Positions 43,068 to 51,111 of a stretch of 64,000 nucleotides of DNA are shown here, in pieces. The translations under genes and the position numbers were made by a program. How positions within the stretch are numbered: position 1 is the first letter of the stretch; the number at the start of each line of letters is the position of its first letter. The notes under the pieces were generated by a model, which made no database searches, was not told the origin of the DNA, and was given only the letters and a program-made list of their open reading frames with translations. The stretch is taken from NCBI GenBank assembly GCA_964641395.1, contig CAZXKQ010000004.1, positions 14,328 through 78,327 on the forward strand. Direction: 5' to 3'. The DNA comes from CANQBR01 sp964641395 (lineage in GTDB: Bacteria; Bacillota; Negativicutes; Acidaminococcales; Acidaminococcaceae).

Positions 43068-44159
43068 CTAGGCGAAATAGTTCTTAATTTCCGCCATCCG
43101 CCCCACCTGGTCCACGTGGAAGGGGCAGCGCCTGTTGCAGTGGCCGCAGGCCAGGCAGTCAGCCGCCGTCTTTTCCAGGGTGCGGTAATGCTCCCCAGCC
43201 AAGCTGTCCCCCACCAGGGCCAGGTCGTAGTACTTGTTGATCAGGCCGATGTTCAGTCCTGCCGGACAGGGGGCGCAGTGGTTGCAGTACACGCAGCGAC
43301 CCTGGGCCTCCGCCGGAGTCAGGCTGGCGATGAGGCTGTAGTCCCGCTCCTCCTGGCTGGCGGTAAGGTAGGCCAGGTTCTGCCGCAGCTGCTCAATGTT
43401 GGCCGCCCCAGGAAGGACGGTGAGGACCCCCGGCTTATCCAAGGCGTACTGGATGCACTGGGCCGGGGTGAGGGCCCTGCCTAGGGGGGAGCGCTTAGGG
43501 TCTAGCAGCTGGCCGGCGTTGTAGGGCTTCATGACGCTGATGCCCACCCCCTCCTTCTGGCAGCGGCGGTAGAGCTGCTGCCGCTCCCCGGCAGAGCCGA
43601 AGGCGTAGTCCCCCTGGCCGTAATCGTACATAGGATTGATGGAGAACATCAGCATGTCGATAAGGTGCCAGTCCAGGATGTGCTGGACGGTGGGGGGATT
43701 GTGGGAGGAGAGGCCTAGGTGGCGGATCACCCCCTGGGCCTTCAGATCCAGCACGTACTGCAGGGCACCCCCTCCTTCGTAGGCCTCCACGTCAGCCAGC
43801 TCGTCTAAGCAGTGGATGAAGCCGAAGTCTATGTAGTCTGTTTGCAGCTTTTCCAGCTGCCAGGCGATGGAGGCCTTGATCTTGTCCAGCTCAGTGGTCC
43901 AGCCGTACTGACCGGTAGTGTAATTAGCTCCGAAGTGGATCTGCAGGTAGACCTGCTGCCGGCAGTCGGCCAGGGCCTTGCCATAGGCAGGGAAGCAGCT
44001 GGCATGGCCGGCCGCCAGGTCAAAGTAGTTGACCCCCTGTGCTACAGCGTAGCGGACGGTGGCGATAATGTCCTTCTCCGCCTGCTGGCCCACCATGGAG
44101 CCTCCCAGGCCGATGACGCCGATCTGTTCCCCGCCGTGGGGCAGTGTACGATAGAGCAT
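43068..44159 (-). CDS. Aldo/keto reductase with C-terminal 4Fe-4S ferredoxin-like domain
   Basis: TIM-barrel oxidoreductase (363 aa). N-terminal LPHGGEQIGVIGLGGSM and FDLAAGHASCF, where a Tyr would normally be expected in the catalytic tetrad, suggest an atypical active site. A C-terminal extension carries two clusters of cysteines, CVYCNHCAPCP (near 283-293) and CLACGHCNRRCP (near 337-348), as in ferredoxin-domain AKRs of anaerobes. Electrons may pass to or from the flavodoxin encoded next. The 137 nt upstream of it hold no clear promoter, so it may be read with the FMN reductase gene. Confidence 0.88.
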   Translation of the reverse strand: MLYRTLPHGGEQIGVIGLGGSMVGQQAEKDIIATVRYAVAQGVNYFDLAAGHASCFPAYGKALADCRQQVYLQIHFGANYTTGQYGWTTELDKIKASIAWQLEKLQTDYIDFGFIHCLDELADVEAYEGGGALQYVLDLKAQGVIRHLGLSSHNPPTVQHILDWHLIDMLMFSINPMYDYGQGDYAFGSAGERQQLYRRCQKEGVGISVMKPYNAGQLLDPKRSPLGRALTPAQCIQYALDKPGVLTVLPGAANIEQLRQNLAYLTASQEERDYSLIASLTPAEAQGRCVYCNHCAPCPAGLNIGLINKYYDLALVGDSLAGEHYRTLEKTAADCLACGHCNRRCPFHVDQVGRMAEIKNYFA

Positions 44160-44296
44160 ATAACCTTCCTCCCTCTTCTCTTTACAAAGTACTGGCTCCG
44201 CCTGTGCCCAGGCCCTCCCTGTATTTGCAGCGGGCGCCCCTGTTCCTGGGTCTGGCCAGCAGGGCTTGCAGCCAGTTCCGAGCTAAGCTCCTTCTC

Positions 44297-44830
44297 TTAC
44301 AGGGACTTACCTAACTGGTAGGCCGCCTGCATGTGGCTGCTCCTCCTAGTCATGGAGGGGGTGCCGCAGCCCGTCCCTAAAATCCGGCCACAGTCGGTAA
44401 AGTGCATATAGCGGCACAGTTTTTCGTAGTGCCCCGATAGATAGGGCATCACATCGGCATTGGCATCCCAGGCGGCGGCGATGAGGACGGTGCGCAGATG
44501 CTTGGCAGACAGCCTCATAGTGTAGCTGTAAAAACGGTCGATGACCATCTTCAGCTGGGCGGACATGCCGAAGTAGTAGACCGGGGTGACGAAGACCGCC
44601 ATATCCGCCGCCAGCAGCGCCTCCCTAATCTGCGCCACGTCATCCTTCTGCACACAGGGGCCGTCCATGCCGCAGCTATCACAGCCCAGGCAGGGGTGGA
44701 CGGCCATGTGGGCCGCATCCAGCTCCACTATGCTGTGCCCCGCCTCTCTGGCTCCTCGGGCAAACTGCTCCGCCAACAGGTTGGAAGAGCCGTTTTTGTG
44801 GGGGCTGCCCTTTACTATCACTATCTTCAT
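44297..44830 (-). CDS. Iron-sulfur-flavoprotein-like NAD(P)H/FMN reductase
   Basis: Flavodoxin-fold FMN_red family protein, 177 aa. The FMN phosphate loop is KGSPHKNGSSNLL, and Cys47, 50, 53 and 59 (CLGCDSCGMDGPC) give the compact cysteine motif of ISF-type flavoproteins that bind a 4Fe-4S cluster. PVYYFGMSAQLKMVIDRFY is the flavin/dimer segment. It is the first minus-strand gene of the redox island and divergent from the SUMF1-flavodoxin gene. Confidence 0.85.
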   Translation of the reverse strand: MKIVIVKGSPHKNGSSNLLAEQFARGAREAGHSIVELDAAHMAVHPCLGCDSCGMDGPCVQKDDVAQIREALLAADMAVFVTPVYYFGMSAQLKMVIDRFYSYTMRLSAKHLRTVLIAAAWDANADVMPYLSGHYEKLCRYMHFTDCGRILGTGCGTPSMTRRSSHMQAAYQLGKSL

Positions 44831-44853
44831 CTACCTCACCCTTTCGCGGTTTT

Positions 44854-44882
44854 ATAATGGGGCCCTGCCGAGGCTGAATCAA
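44854..44882 (-). promoter_or_regulatory. Possible promoter of the FMN reductase gene
   Basis: Minus strand -35 TTGATT (44877-44882), 17-nt spacer, -10 CATTAT (44854-44859), about 24 nt before the start codon. Confidence 0.4.
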
Positions 44883-44918
44883 TGCCTCTTAAGCATAGCG
44901 GCCATCTATTCTAAGTAT

Positions 44919-44947
44919 TTGCCTTCCCTTAGGCCAGGGCTTATAAT
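44919..44947 (+). promoter_or_regulatory. Promoter of the SUMF1-flavodoxin lipoprotein gene
   Basis: Plus strand -35 TTGCCT (44919-44924), 17-nt spacer, -10 TATAAT (44942-44947). Confidence 0.65.
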
Positions 44948-44977
44948 CCTTAATTAGGAACTAACTTTAGGAAAGAG

Positions 44978-46417
44978 GTGTCAGCCTTGCGCCGTTTTTG
45001 TCTCTTCATCTTCCTCCTCTTAGCCCTCCTCAGCCTAGGCTGCGGCAGCCAAGGACGGGCCGCCGACAACAAGGCCCCTGCCGCCCCGGCTGCTGGCCAG
45101 GCCGCCTCAGCCCAGGACCTGATCCTGGTGAAGGGTGGCAGCTTCGCCATGGGCAGCCCGGCCAGCGAAGCCTGGCGGGGCCAGGACGAGGTTCAGCACC
45201 AAGTCAGGGTCAGCGACTTCTACCTCAGCCCCTATGAGGTGAGCCAGGAGGAGTACCAGGCCCTCATGGGCAAGAACCCTAGCAACTTCAAGAGTGCCAA
45301 GCTGCCGGTGGAAAACATCAGCTGGCTGGACGCCCTGGCCTACTGCAACGCCCGCAGCAGCAAGGAGGGGCTGACCCCCGCCTATGAAATAAGCGCCAAC
45401 AACGTAAAGTGGAACCGGGCTGCGGACGGCTACCGCCTGCCTACGGAGGCAGAGTGGGAGTACGCCTGCCGGGCCGGCACCACCACCCCCTTCAACACGG
45501 AGAACTCTATCAGCCCCCAGGAGGCGGACTACTACGGCCACTACCCCTACCAGATCGAGGAAAACTACTTCACCCAGGAAAAGCTCACCACCCAGCCGGG
45601 AGTGTATCGAGAGACTACCGTGGCGGTGAACAGCTTCGCCCCTAACAAGTGGGGCTTCTACAACATGCACGGCAATGTGAACGAATGGGTGTGGGACTAC
45701 TACGGCACCTATCCCCAGCAGCCTGGGCAGGATCCTGCCGGCCCCCTCAGCGGCACCCTGCGGGTCTACCGGGGCGGCGGCTGGAACGACTTTGCCAAAA
45801 ACCTGCGCAGCGCCTACCGGGCCGCCCTGCCCCAGGACAAGGCCAGCTTCAACCTGGGCCTGAGGGTGGCGCGGAATGCCGCCGCCCTCAGCGGCAGCCT
45901 GGCCGTCAGCGTCGCCACTCCGGCCAAGGGGGCCAAGGGCAAGGTGCTGGTAGCTTATTTCAGCTGGGGCGGCACCACCAGGGGCATCGCCAACCAGATC
46001 CAGATGCAGTCCGGTGCCGATAGCTTCGAAATCGTCCCCCAGCAGCCTTACTCCACCAGCTACCACCAGGTGCTGGAGGAGGCCCAGCGGGATCAGAACC
46101 GCCAGGCCCGGCCGGCTCTAGCCGGCAAGGTGGCCAACATGGAGCAGTACTCAGTAATCCTGCTAGGTTATCCTAATTGGTGGGCCTCCATCCCCATGCC
46201 CATCGCCAGCTTCCTGGAAAGCTACGACTTCCGGGGCAAGACCATCATCCCCTTCTGCAGCCACGGGGGCGGCCGCTTCGGCCAAAGCCTCACCGCCATC
46301 GCCAAACTGGCTCCCCAGGCCCAGTTGGGAGAGCCCCTCTCCGTCCACTACGGCGGCGGCTCCGACCTGCCCCAGGTGATAGACCGCTGGCTGGCCGCCA
46401 ACGGCCTAGCCAAGTAA
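44978..46417 (+). CDS. Lipoprotein fusing a SUMF1/FGE-like domain to a flavodoxin domain
   Basis: Predicted exported lipoprotein: signal peptide with lipobox SLGC (Cys22), Ala/Pro-rich linker, a SUMF1/EgtB-type sulfatase-modifying-factor domain (about 48-296; VKGGSFAMGSP, YRLPTEAEWEYACRAGT, HGNVNEWVWD, YRGGGW, LGLRVAR), then a Flavodoxin_4-type domain (about 315-479; LVAYFSWGGTTRGIA, LGYPNWWASIPMP). The C-terminal part of the SUMF1 domain lacks the cysteines of true formylglycine-generating enzymes, so that activity is not expected. Start is GTG 44978 or TTG 44987; both have usable ribosome sites. 479 aa. The function of such a fusion is unknown. Confidence 0.85.
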   Translation: MSALRRFCLFIFLLLALLSLGCGSQGRAADNKAPAAPAAGQAASAQDLILVKGGSFAMGSPASEAWRGQDEVQHQVRVSDFYLSPYEVSQEEYQALMGKNPSNFKSAKLPVENISWLDALAYCNARSSKEGLTPAYEISANNVKWNRAADGYRLPTEAEWEYACRAGTTTPFNTENSISPQEADYYGHYPYQIEENYFTQEKLTTQPGVYRETTVAVNSFAPNKWGFYNMHGNVNEWVWDYYGTYPQQPGQDPAGPLSGTLRVYRGGGWNDFAKNLRSAYRAALPQDKASFNLGLRVARNAAALSGSLAVSVATPAKGAKGKVLVAYFSWGGTTRGIANQIQMQSGADSFEIVPQQPYSTSYHQVLEEAQRDQNRQARPALAGKVANMEQYSVILLGYPNWWASIPMPIASFLESYDFRGKTIIPFCSHGGGRFGQSLTAIAKLAPQAQLGEPLSVHYGGGSDLPQVIDRWLAANGLAK

Positions 46418-46442
46418 GGCCCGGCCTTCATACCGAACTTCC

Positions 46443-46470
46443 AGCTGCCTAGGCCCTAGGCAGCTTTTTT
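46443..46470 (+). terminator. Terminator of the SUMF1-flavodoxin gene
   Basis: An 11-bp perfect stem (AGCTGCCTAGG at 46443-46453, complement at 46455-46465) with the 3' arm running into TTTTTT. It overlaps the last codon of the convergent lysR gene by two bases. Confidence 0.85.
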
Positions 46471-47347
46471 ATCCCAGGGTGGCCTGGAGGTGCTGGATGA
46501 AGCGGCTCACCGCCGGGCTGAGGGGCTGGTTCTTCTTCCAGGTCAGGACGATGCTGGCCTCCAGCGGAGGCAGCAGGGGCCGAGAGCAGACATAGGCCCC
46601 GTCCCAGCGGCCTTGGAGCCCCTCGATGACCAGGGCGTAGCCCAGGCCCTGGCGCACCAGGGCGGTAGCATTGGTGGGAAAGTTGCTGGTAAAGGCTATG
46701 TCCAAGTCCTTGTAGTAGGGGCCGAACCAGGCGGCCAGCTTATGCTGCATGTCCACCCGGCGGGGCATGATGACGGGCAGCTTGGCTAGGTCCTCCGGAC
46801 TCACTGCCTCCCGCTGGGCTAAGGGGGCTCCTGGCTGCATCAGCACCACCCAGCGCTCCCGCTGCTGCAGGCGGAGGAAGGAAAAACGCTCCACCTCCGC
46901 CGGCTCCAGCATCAGCCCTAGATCTGCCAGCCCCTTCTCCAGCTGCTCCTTCACCACGTCGGCAGTGGCGGTGACGATGTCGAAGACCACTGCCGGATAG
47001 AGCTTTTTGAAGCTGCTGATGGCCTGGGCCACCAAGCTGGCCGCCGCCACTTCCCCCAGGCTGATGGTGACAGTGCCGGCCACGCTGCTTTCGCTGGCCA
47101 CCACCTCCTGCACCGTCTTGTGGGCTAGTTCGCTCAACTCCTCCGCCCGCCGCCGCAATTGGAGGCCTGCGGCTGTAAGCTCCAGCCGCCTGGCACCCCT
47201 TTTAAAGAGGGCCACCCCTAGCTCGTCCTCCAACTGGGCCAGTTGCCGGCTCAGGGTGGGCTGGGTTATGTGTAGTTGCTGGGCGGCCTTGGTGATATTC
47301 CCCTCTTGCGCCACCGCTAAAAAATACCGCAGTACCCTTAGTTCCAT
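46469..47347 (-). CDS. LysR family transcriptional regulator
   Basis: N-terminal winged helix-turn-helix (residues 1-60; GNITKAAQQLHITQPTLSRQL) and a LysR substrate-binding domain (about 90-290). 292 aa, full length. It is divergent from the flavodoxin lipoprotein gene at 47589, with a dyad site containing T-N11-A between them, the classic arrangement in which a LysR protein activates its neighbour and represses itself. The inducer is unknown. Confidence 0.92.
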   Translation of the reverse strand: MELRVLRYFLAVAQEGNITKAAQQLHITQPTLSRQLAQLEDELGVALFKRGARRLELTAAGLQLRRRAEELSELAHKTVQEVVASESSVAGTVTISLGEVAAASLVAQAISSFKKLYPAVVFDIVTATADVVKEQLEKGLADLGLMLEPAEVERFSFLRLQQRERWVVLMQPGAPLAQREAVSPEDLAKLPVIMPRRVDMQHKLAAWFGPYYKDLDIAFTSNFPTNATALVRQGLGYALVIEGLQGRWDGAYVCSRPLLPPLEASIVLTWKKNQPLSPAVSRFIQHLQATLG

Positions 47348-47381
47348 CTCTGCCTCCCCTTCCAGCAGGCTAACTAAGCTT

Positions 47382-47410
47382 ATTATACGGAAAAGGCCAG
47401 GCTAAAACAA
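47382..47410 (-). promoter_or_regulatory. Promoter of the lysR gene
   Basis: Minus strand -35 TTGTTT (47405-47410), 17-nt spacer, -10 TATAAT (47382-47387). Confidence 0.65.
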
Positions 47411-47437
47411 GCCTTAAAGTTAGGTTTAAGCTGAAAT

Positions 47438-47454
47438 TATGCTCAAAAAGCATA
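47438..47454. promoter_or_regulatory. Candidate LysR operator (TATGCT-N5-AGCATA)
   Basis: A perfect 6-bp dyad with a 5-nt centre that contains T-N11-A. Its centre (47446) is about 65 bp upstream of the transcription start predicted from the flavodoxin promoter at 47477-47505, the usual position for a LysR activation site. Confidence 0.65.
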
Positions 47455-47476
47455 GCCTATCATAGTTTATTAGTAT

Positions 47477-47505
47477 TTGCTTTTTCCCCTGCCGCCAGTT
47501 ATAAT
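47477..47505 (+). promoter_or_regulatory. Promoter of the flavodoxin lipoprotein gene
   Basis: Plus strand -35 TTGCTT (47477-47482), 17-nt spacer, -10 TATAAT (47500-47505), leaving a leader of about 77 nt. Confidence 0.65.
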
Positions 47506-47588
47506 TGAAATGGTTCCGGTCTGGAGCAGGCCTGGCCCTGTCCTGTCCCTAACCCAGCGCCTAAGTACCGAAGAAAGGATGAATGCCT

Positions 47589-48203
47589 ATGTCCCTAAAG
47601 AAAATTTTCGCCCTTTTGCTCACCCTCTGCTGCGCCCTGGCCCTGGTAGCCTGCGGCAGTTCTTCCTCCACCAGCAAGGCCGCTCCCAGCGGGGCAGCCG
47701 CTGCGGCCGCCGCCCCGGCAGCCCAGCCTCCCCTGGCCGGCAAAAAGGTGTTGGTAGCCTACTTCTCCTACAGCGGCCAGACCGAGCGGGTGGCCAAGGT
47801 GATCCAGGCCAAGACCAAGGGGGACCTCTTCAAGATTGAAACCACCACCCCCTACCCTGCCGGCTATCATGACTGCACCGCCTACGCCAAGGAGGAGAAG
47901 GCTAAAAACGGCCGGCCGGCCATCAAGCCGGGTCCTGCCAACCTGAAGGATTACGACATCGTCCTCTTAGGCTTCCCCATCTGGTGGTATGACGCCCCCA
48001 TGGCGGTCTACACCTTCATCGAGCAGAACGACTTGAGCGGCAAGACCGTCATCAGCTTCTGCACCAGTGGCGGCAGCTCCATCGGCGAAAGCACCCGGGG
48101 CTTGAAGACGGCCCTGGCCAAGTCTAAGTTCCAAGAAGGCATCCGCCTCTATCCCAACGATGAGGCCGGCACCCAGAAGTGGGTGGAGAGTTTGGGCTTC
48201 TAA
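47589..48203 (+). CDS. Flavodoxin lipoprotein
   Basis: Predicted exported, lipid-anchored flavodoxin (204 aa). Signal peptide with lipobox LVAC (Cys22), an Ala/Ser/Pro-rich spacer to about residue 48, then a Flavodoxin_4-type domain: LVAYFSYSGQTERVA (FMN phosphate loop), LGFPIWWYDAPMAVYTF, and CTSGGSSIGES. ATG 47589 has a 9-nt spacing to AAGGA; ATG 47583 is only 3-4 nt away. Electron transfer on the outer side of the cytoplasmic membrane is an inference. Controlled, presumably, by the divergent LysR. Confidence 0.88.
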   Translation: MSLKKIFALLLTLCCALALVACGSSSSTSKAAPSGAAAAAAAPAAQPPLAGKKVLVAYFSYSGQTERVAKVIQAKTKGDLFKIETTTPYPAGYHDCTAYAKEEKAKNGRPAIKPGPANLKDYDIVLLGFPIWWYDAPMAVYTFIEQNDLSGKTVISFCTSGGSSIGESTRGLKTALAKSKFQEGIRLYPNDEAGTQKWVESLGF

Positions 48204-48275
48204 GCAGGAAGCTGTCTAAGACGGTAGGAATAAGCCCTTACAGGCAGTATTCGTCCCAGGCAGAAACTAGCAAAC

Positions 48276-48320
48276 AAAAAAGTACGGAGTATGGCACCCT
48301 CGCCCTGCTCCGTACTTTTT
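48276..48320 (+). terminator. Terminator of the flavodoxin lipoprotein gene
   Basis: An 11-bp perfect stem (AAAGTACGGAG 48279-48289, complement 48308-48318) ending in TTTTT; a run of A at its left means it could also act on the minus strand. Confidence 0.85.
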
Positions 48321-48391
48321 CTTATCTTTGGGCCTCTGATGACCACTGCCCTAGGAGGGGTTCCCCTCCCCGGCCTCTGCGGCCTGGCAAG

Positions 48392-48419
48392 ACAAAGGAG
48401 GCACCCGCAGGTGCCCCCC
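48392..48419 (-). terminator. Probable terminator of gdhA
   Basis: Minus-strand hairpin GGCACC/GGTGCC with flanking G/C pairs, followed by TTTGTCTT, about 45 nt after the gdhA stop. The U-run is interrupted. Nothing else is seen between the two terminators. Confidence 0.5.
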
Positions 48420-48462
48420 GTCTTAGGACAAACTAGCCCAGCAGTCGCCAGTCGCTGTCGTC

Positions 48463-49701
48463 TCAGTGGATGATGCCCCGGATCTTCATGGCTTCTACCA
48501 GCCTGGACAGGGCTACGATGTAGGCGGCCACCCGCATGTGCACGCCGTACTTCTCAGCAGCGGCCACTACGTCCTTGAAGGCGGCCCGCATCATCTTGTT
48601 CTGACGCTCAATAACGTCTTCCTCAGTCCAGAAGTAACGGTAGAGGTTCTGTACCCACTCGAAGTAGGATACGGTTACGCCGCCGCCGTTGGCCAGGATA
48701 TCGGGTACCAGCAGCACGCCCTTCTTAGCCAGGATCTCGTCAGCCTCAGGAGTGGTAGGCCCGTTGGCGCCTTCGGAGATAATCTGGGCCTGTACCTTGT
48801 CGGCGTTGGCCTCGGTGAGCTGCAACTCCATAGCGCAGGGTGCCAGTACGGTTACCGGCAAGGCCAGCAGGTCGGCATTGCTGATCTCCTTGCTGCCAGG
48901 ATAGCCTACTACGCTGCCAGTCTTTTGTACGAATTTGTCAACATCGTAGCAGTCGAAGCCGTCTGCCTTGTAGATGGCGCCGTTGATGTCGCTGAGGGCT
49001 ACTACCTTCACGCCCTCGTCGCAGAAGAGTTTGGCGGTCCAGCTGCCTACGTTGCCGAAGCCCTGTACGGCGGCAGTGGCGTCGCTGGGAGCGATGCCCT
49101 TCAGCTTCAAAGCCTCTAGGGCGGCTACAACTACGCCCCGGCCGGTGGCGGCGGTACGGCCCAGGGAGCCGCCTACGCAGATGGCCTTGCCGGTAATGAA
49201 GCCAGGCTCGTACTGGCCGGTGAGCTTGCTGTACTCGTCCATCATCCAGCCCATGATCTGGGCGTTAGTGTTCATATCGGGAGCGGGGATGTCCTTCTTC
49301 TCGCCGATGATGGGAGCGATCTTGTCGATGAAGCCCCGGGTGAGGGCCTCTTTCTCCCGTACGGACAGCTTGCTAGGATCTACGATGATGCCGCCCTTGC
49401 CGCCGCCATAGGGCAGGCCGGCTACGGCGCACTTACAGGTCATCCAGAAGGCCAGAGTCTTAACCTCGTCTAGAGAAACATTTTGATGATAGCGCACGCC
49501 GCCCTTGGCCGGGCCCAGGATGGTGCTGTGCTGGCTGCGATAGCCGGTGAAAACCTTTACGCTGCCGTCATCCATCTTTACGGGGATGGAAACTTCCAAA
49601 GTGCGCTCAGGGTTGGCGATGATGTCCCTAATGCCTTGGTCCAGTTTCATAGCCTCAACGGCTTGGTTGAAAGGAACTTGTGCCATTTCAAAAATGTTCA
49701 T
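48463..49701 (-). CDS. Glu/Leu/Phe/Val family dehydrogenase, probably glutamate dehydrogenase
   Basis: Hexameric NAD(P)-linked amino-acid dehydrogenase; the 412-aa length and motifs fit NAD-type glutamate dehydrogenase of Bacillota (GudB/RocG-like). GPAKGGVRYH and GLPYGGGKGGI carry substrate-site lysines, APDMNTN the catalytic Asp, and VQGFGNVG the nucleotide-binding loop. Start ATG 49701 (MNIFEMAQV) follows GAGGAGG; an upstream extension of the frame is rejected. In amino-acid fermenters this enzyme is abundant. Confidence 0.9.
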   Translation of the reverse strand: MNIFEMAQVPFNQAVEAMKLDQGIRDIIANPERTLEVSIPVKMDDGSVKVFTGYRSQHSTILGPAKGGVRYHQNVSLDEVKTLAFWMTCKCAVAGLPYGGGKGGIIVDPSKLSVREKEALTRGFIDKIAPIIGEKKDIPAPDMNTNAQIMGWMMDEYSKLTGQYEPGFITGKAICVGGSLGRTAATGRGVVVAALEALKLKGIAPSDATAAVQGFGNVGSWTAKLFCDEGVKVVALSDINGAIYKADGFDCYDVDKFVQKTGSVVGYPGSKEISNADLLALPVTVLAPCAMELQLTEANADKVQAQIISEGANGPTTPEADEILAKKGVLLVPDILANGGGVTVSYFEWVQNLYRYFWTEEDVIERQNKMMRAAFKDVVAAAEKYGVHMRVAAYIVALSRLVEAMKIRGIIH

Positions 49702-49790
49702 GTTAGTCCTCCTCAATATTACTCTCCTCTTTTCAGGGCTCTGCCCCTGGCCCCAGCGGCCTGGCACCTAGGCCCCGCCCTGTTGTATAC

Positions 49791-49820
49791 ATTATACATT
49801 ATAGCCTATTGCTTTGTCTA
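49791..49820 (-). promoter_or_regulatory. Promoter of the glutamate dehydrogenase gene
   Basis: Minus strand -35 TAGACA (49815-49820), 18-nt spacer, -10 TATAAT (49791-49796). A second TATAAT lies at 49798-49803. The leader is about 85 nt. The 110 nt upstream to the next terminator show nothing else. Confidence 0.6.
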
Positions 49821-49928
49821 CCCCTTTTTGAAATATATTTTTTCACGATTGGCGTAGCCTATTGCCCCCATAGTATAGCCCCTTCCGCCACAATTCTGCC
49901 CCAATTACTAGGCCCCTCTACAAACAGG

Positions 49929-49977
49929 TAAAATAAAGGCCAGCCCCTCCACCCGTGGCGGGGGCGGGAGGCTGGCC
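49929..49977 (-). terminator. Terminator of the 52391-50020 operon
   Basis: Minus-strand hairpin GGCCAGCC(TCC)/(GGA)GGGGCTGGCC (49938-49977) followed by TTTATTTTA, about 40 nt after the stop at 50020. Confidence 0.75.
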
Positions 49978-50019
49978 CAGTACTGTGTTTTGTGCGTTCG
50001 AGGCTGCCATCAGCCTGTT

Positions 50020-51111
50020 CTAGGAGAGAGGAGGCGGCTGGCCCCGCCACAGCAGCCGTACCGGCAGGTTGCCGGCTCCTGGAGGGGACCAGATGAAGGT
50101 GTACCTGCCCTTGCCCAGCTTGGCCACCTCGATAGTCTCCTCTTCTCCCAAGCCCAGGGAGAGCTGCTCCCCAGGCAGGGGGATGAGCTGCCCTGGCTGC
50201 CCCTCCTGCTGCAGGATGGCCCAGCCGGCAAACTCTCCCCCCATGGGATTGAACTGAAAGCTCACCGGCTCCTTGCTGTCTATGGTGAAGTGCACGGTGT
50301 AGATGACGCCGTAATTGCCGTAGTCCACTGCCCCAAGGCCTGTAGTGGCATCGGTGCCGCTGACGAAGCCCTCTGCCCCGCTGGCCAGCTTGAGGGCGTA
50401 ATCGCGGGCCCGGCGACCCTTAAAGACTAGGGGCCGCTTGACCCTGTACTCCCACTCCGAAACAGGGAAGGTGCCCCGCAGGGGGTGCTCATCCATAGGC
50501 TGCACCTGGGCGCTCCTGCTAAAAAGGGCCAGAGAGGCGTCCTTATCACAGAGGAGCACTGTCAGCTGCAGAGGGTGGCGGGCGTAAAAATCTATGGTGC
50601 CGCTGAGGAGCTTCTTGCCCTCCAGGACGAAGCCCTGGCCAGTGAGGAGTTCCGCCCAGCGGCCCTGGCCGAGGGCTCCCCTGGGCAGGGCCAGCTGTCC
50701 CTGGTATTCATCGGAGAAGTAGCGCCACTGCCCCTGTTTGCCCTCGTACAGGTAGTTGTAGGCAGAGTCCCCCACCCCCATGCGCCGCACCTCAAAGCTT
50801 ATGGGGCGGATGCTGTCGGTATTCTCCAGCAGCACTGCCAGCTTCTTGTTGTCGTTGCCGGTGGCATTCACATGGTGGAAGAAGAGGCGGTTGGCCCCCA
50901 CCACCCGGTCCCGGTAGAGGATGCCGTCGTGGTAGACCAGCTCCGGGCTGTCAGAGAAGAGCAGCACCGGCCCTCCTTCCCGCCTCTGGGCCTCCACCGG
51001 GACAAAAGACTCTTCCTCCCGGGTCAGCAGCAGCTCCTGGGCTGCCACTGGCAGGGCCCCGGCCGCCCAGGCCAAGGCAGTCAGAAGCAGGGCCAGCCTT
51101 GTAAGCTTCAT
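50020..51111 (-). CDS. Exported protein of unknown function
   Basis: Not recognised. 363 aa with a clear Sec signal peptide (KLTRLALLLTALAWAAG, cleavage likely after VAAQ near residue 25). The mature protein is predicted mostly beta, with segments such as VLLFSDSPELVYHDGILYRD and YGVIYTVHFTIDS. No lipobox, no C-terminal anchor, no known catalytic motif; one cysteine. Its start overlaps the fructose-6-phosphate aldolase stop (ATGA), so it is coupled to that gene and ends the operon before a terminator. An envelope role is the only safe inference. Confidence 0.7.
   Translation of the reverse strand: MKLTRLALLLTALAWAAGALPVAAQELLLTREEESFVPVEAQRREGGPVLLFSDSPELVYHDGILYRDRVVGANRLFFHHVNATGNDNKKLAVLLENTDSIRPISFEVRRMGVGDSAYNYLYEGKQGQWRYFSDEYQGQLALPRGALGQGRWAELLTGQGFVLEGKKLLSGTIDFYARHPLQLTVLLCDKDASLALFSRSAQVQPMDEHPLRGTFPVSEWEYRVKRPLVFKGRRARDYALKLASGAEGFVSGTDATTGLGAVDYGNYGVIYTVHFTIDSKEPVSFQFNPMGGEFAGWAILQQEGQPGQLIPLPGEQLSLGLGEEETIEVAKLGKGRYTFIWSPPGAGNLPVRLLWRGQPPPLS

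Noticed and set aside
49859..50050. 63-aa minus-strand frame
   Set aside because: It overlaps the terminator hairpin and the end of the exported protein gene; no ribosome site.
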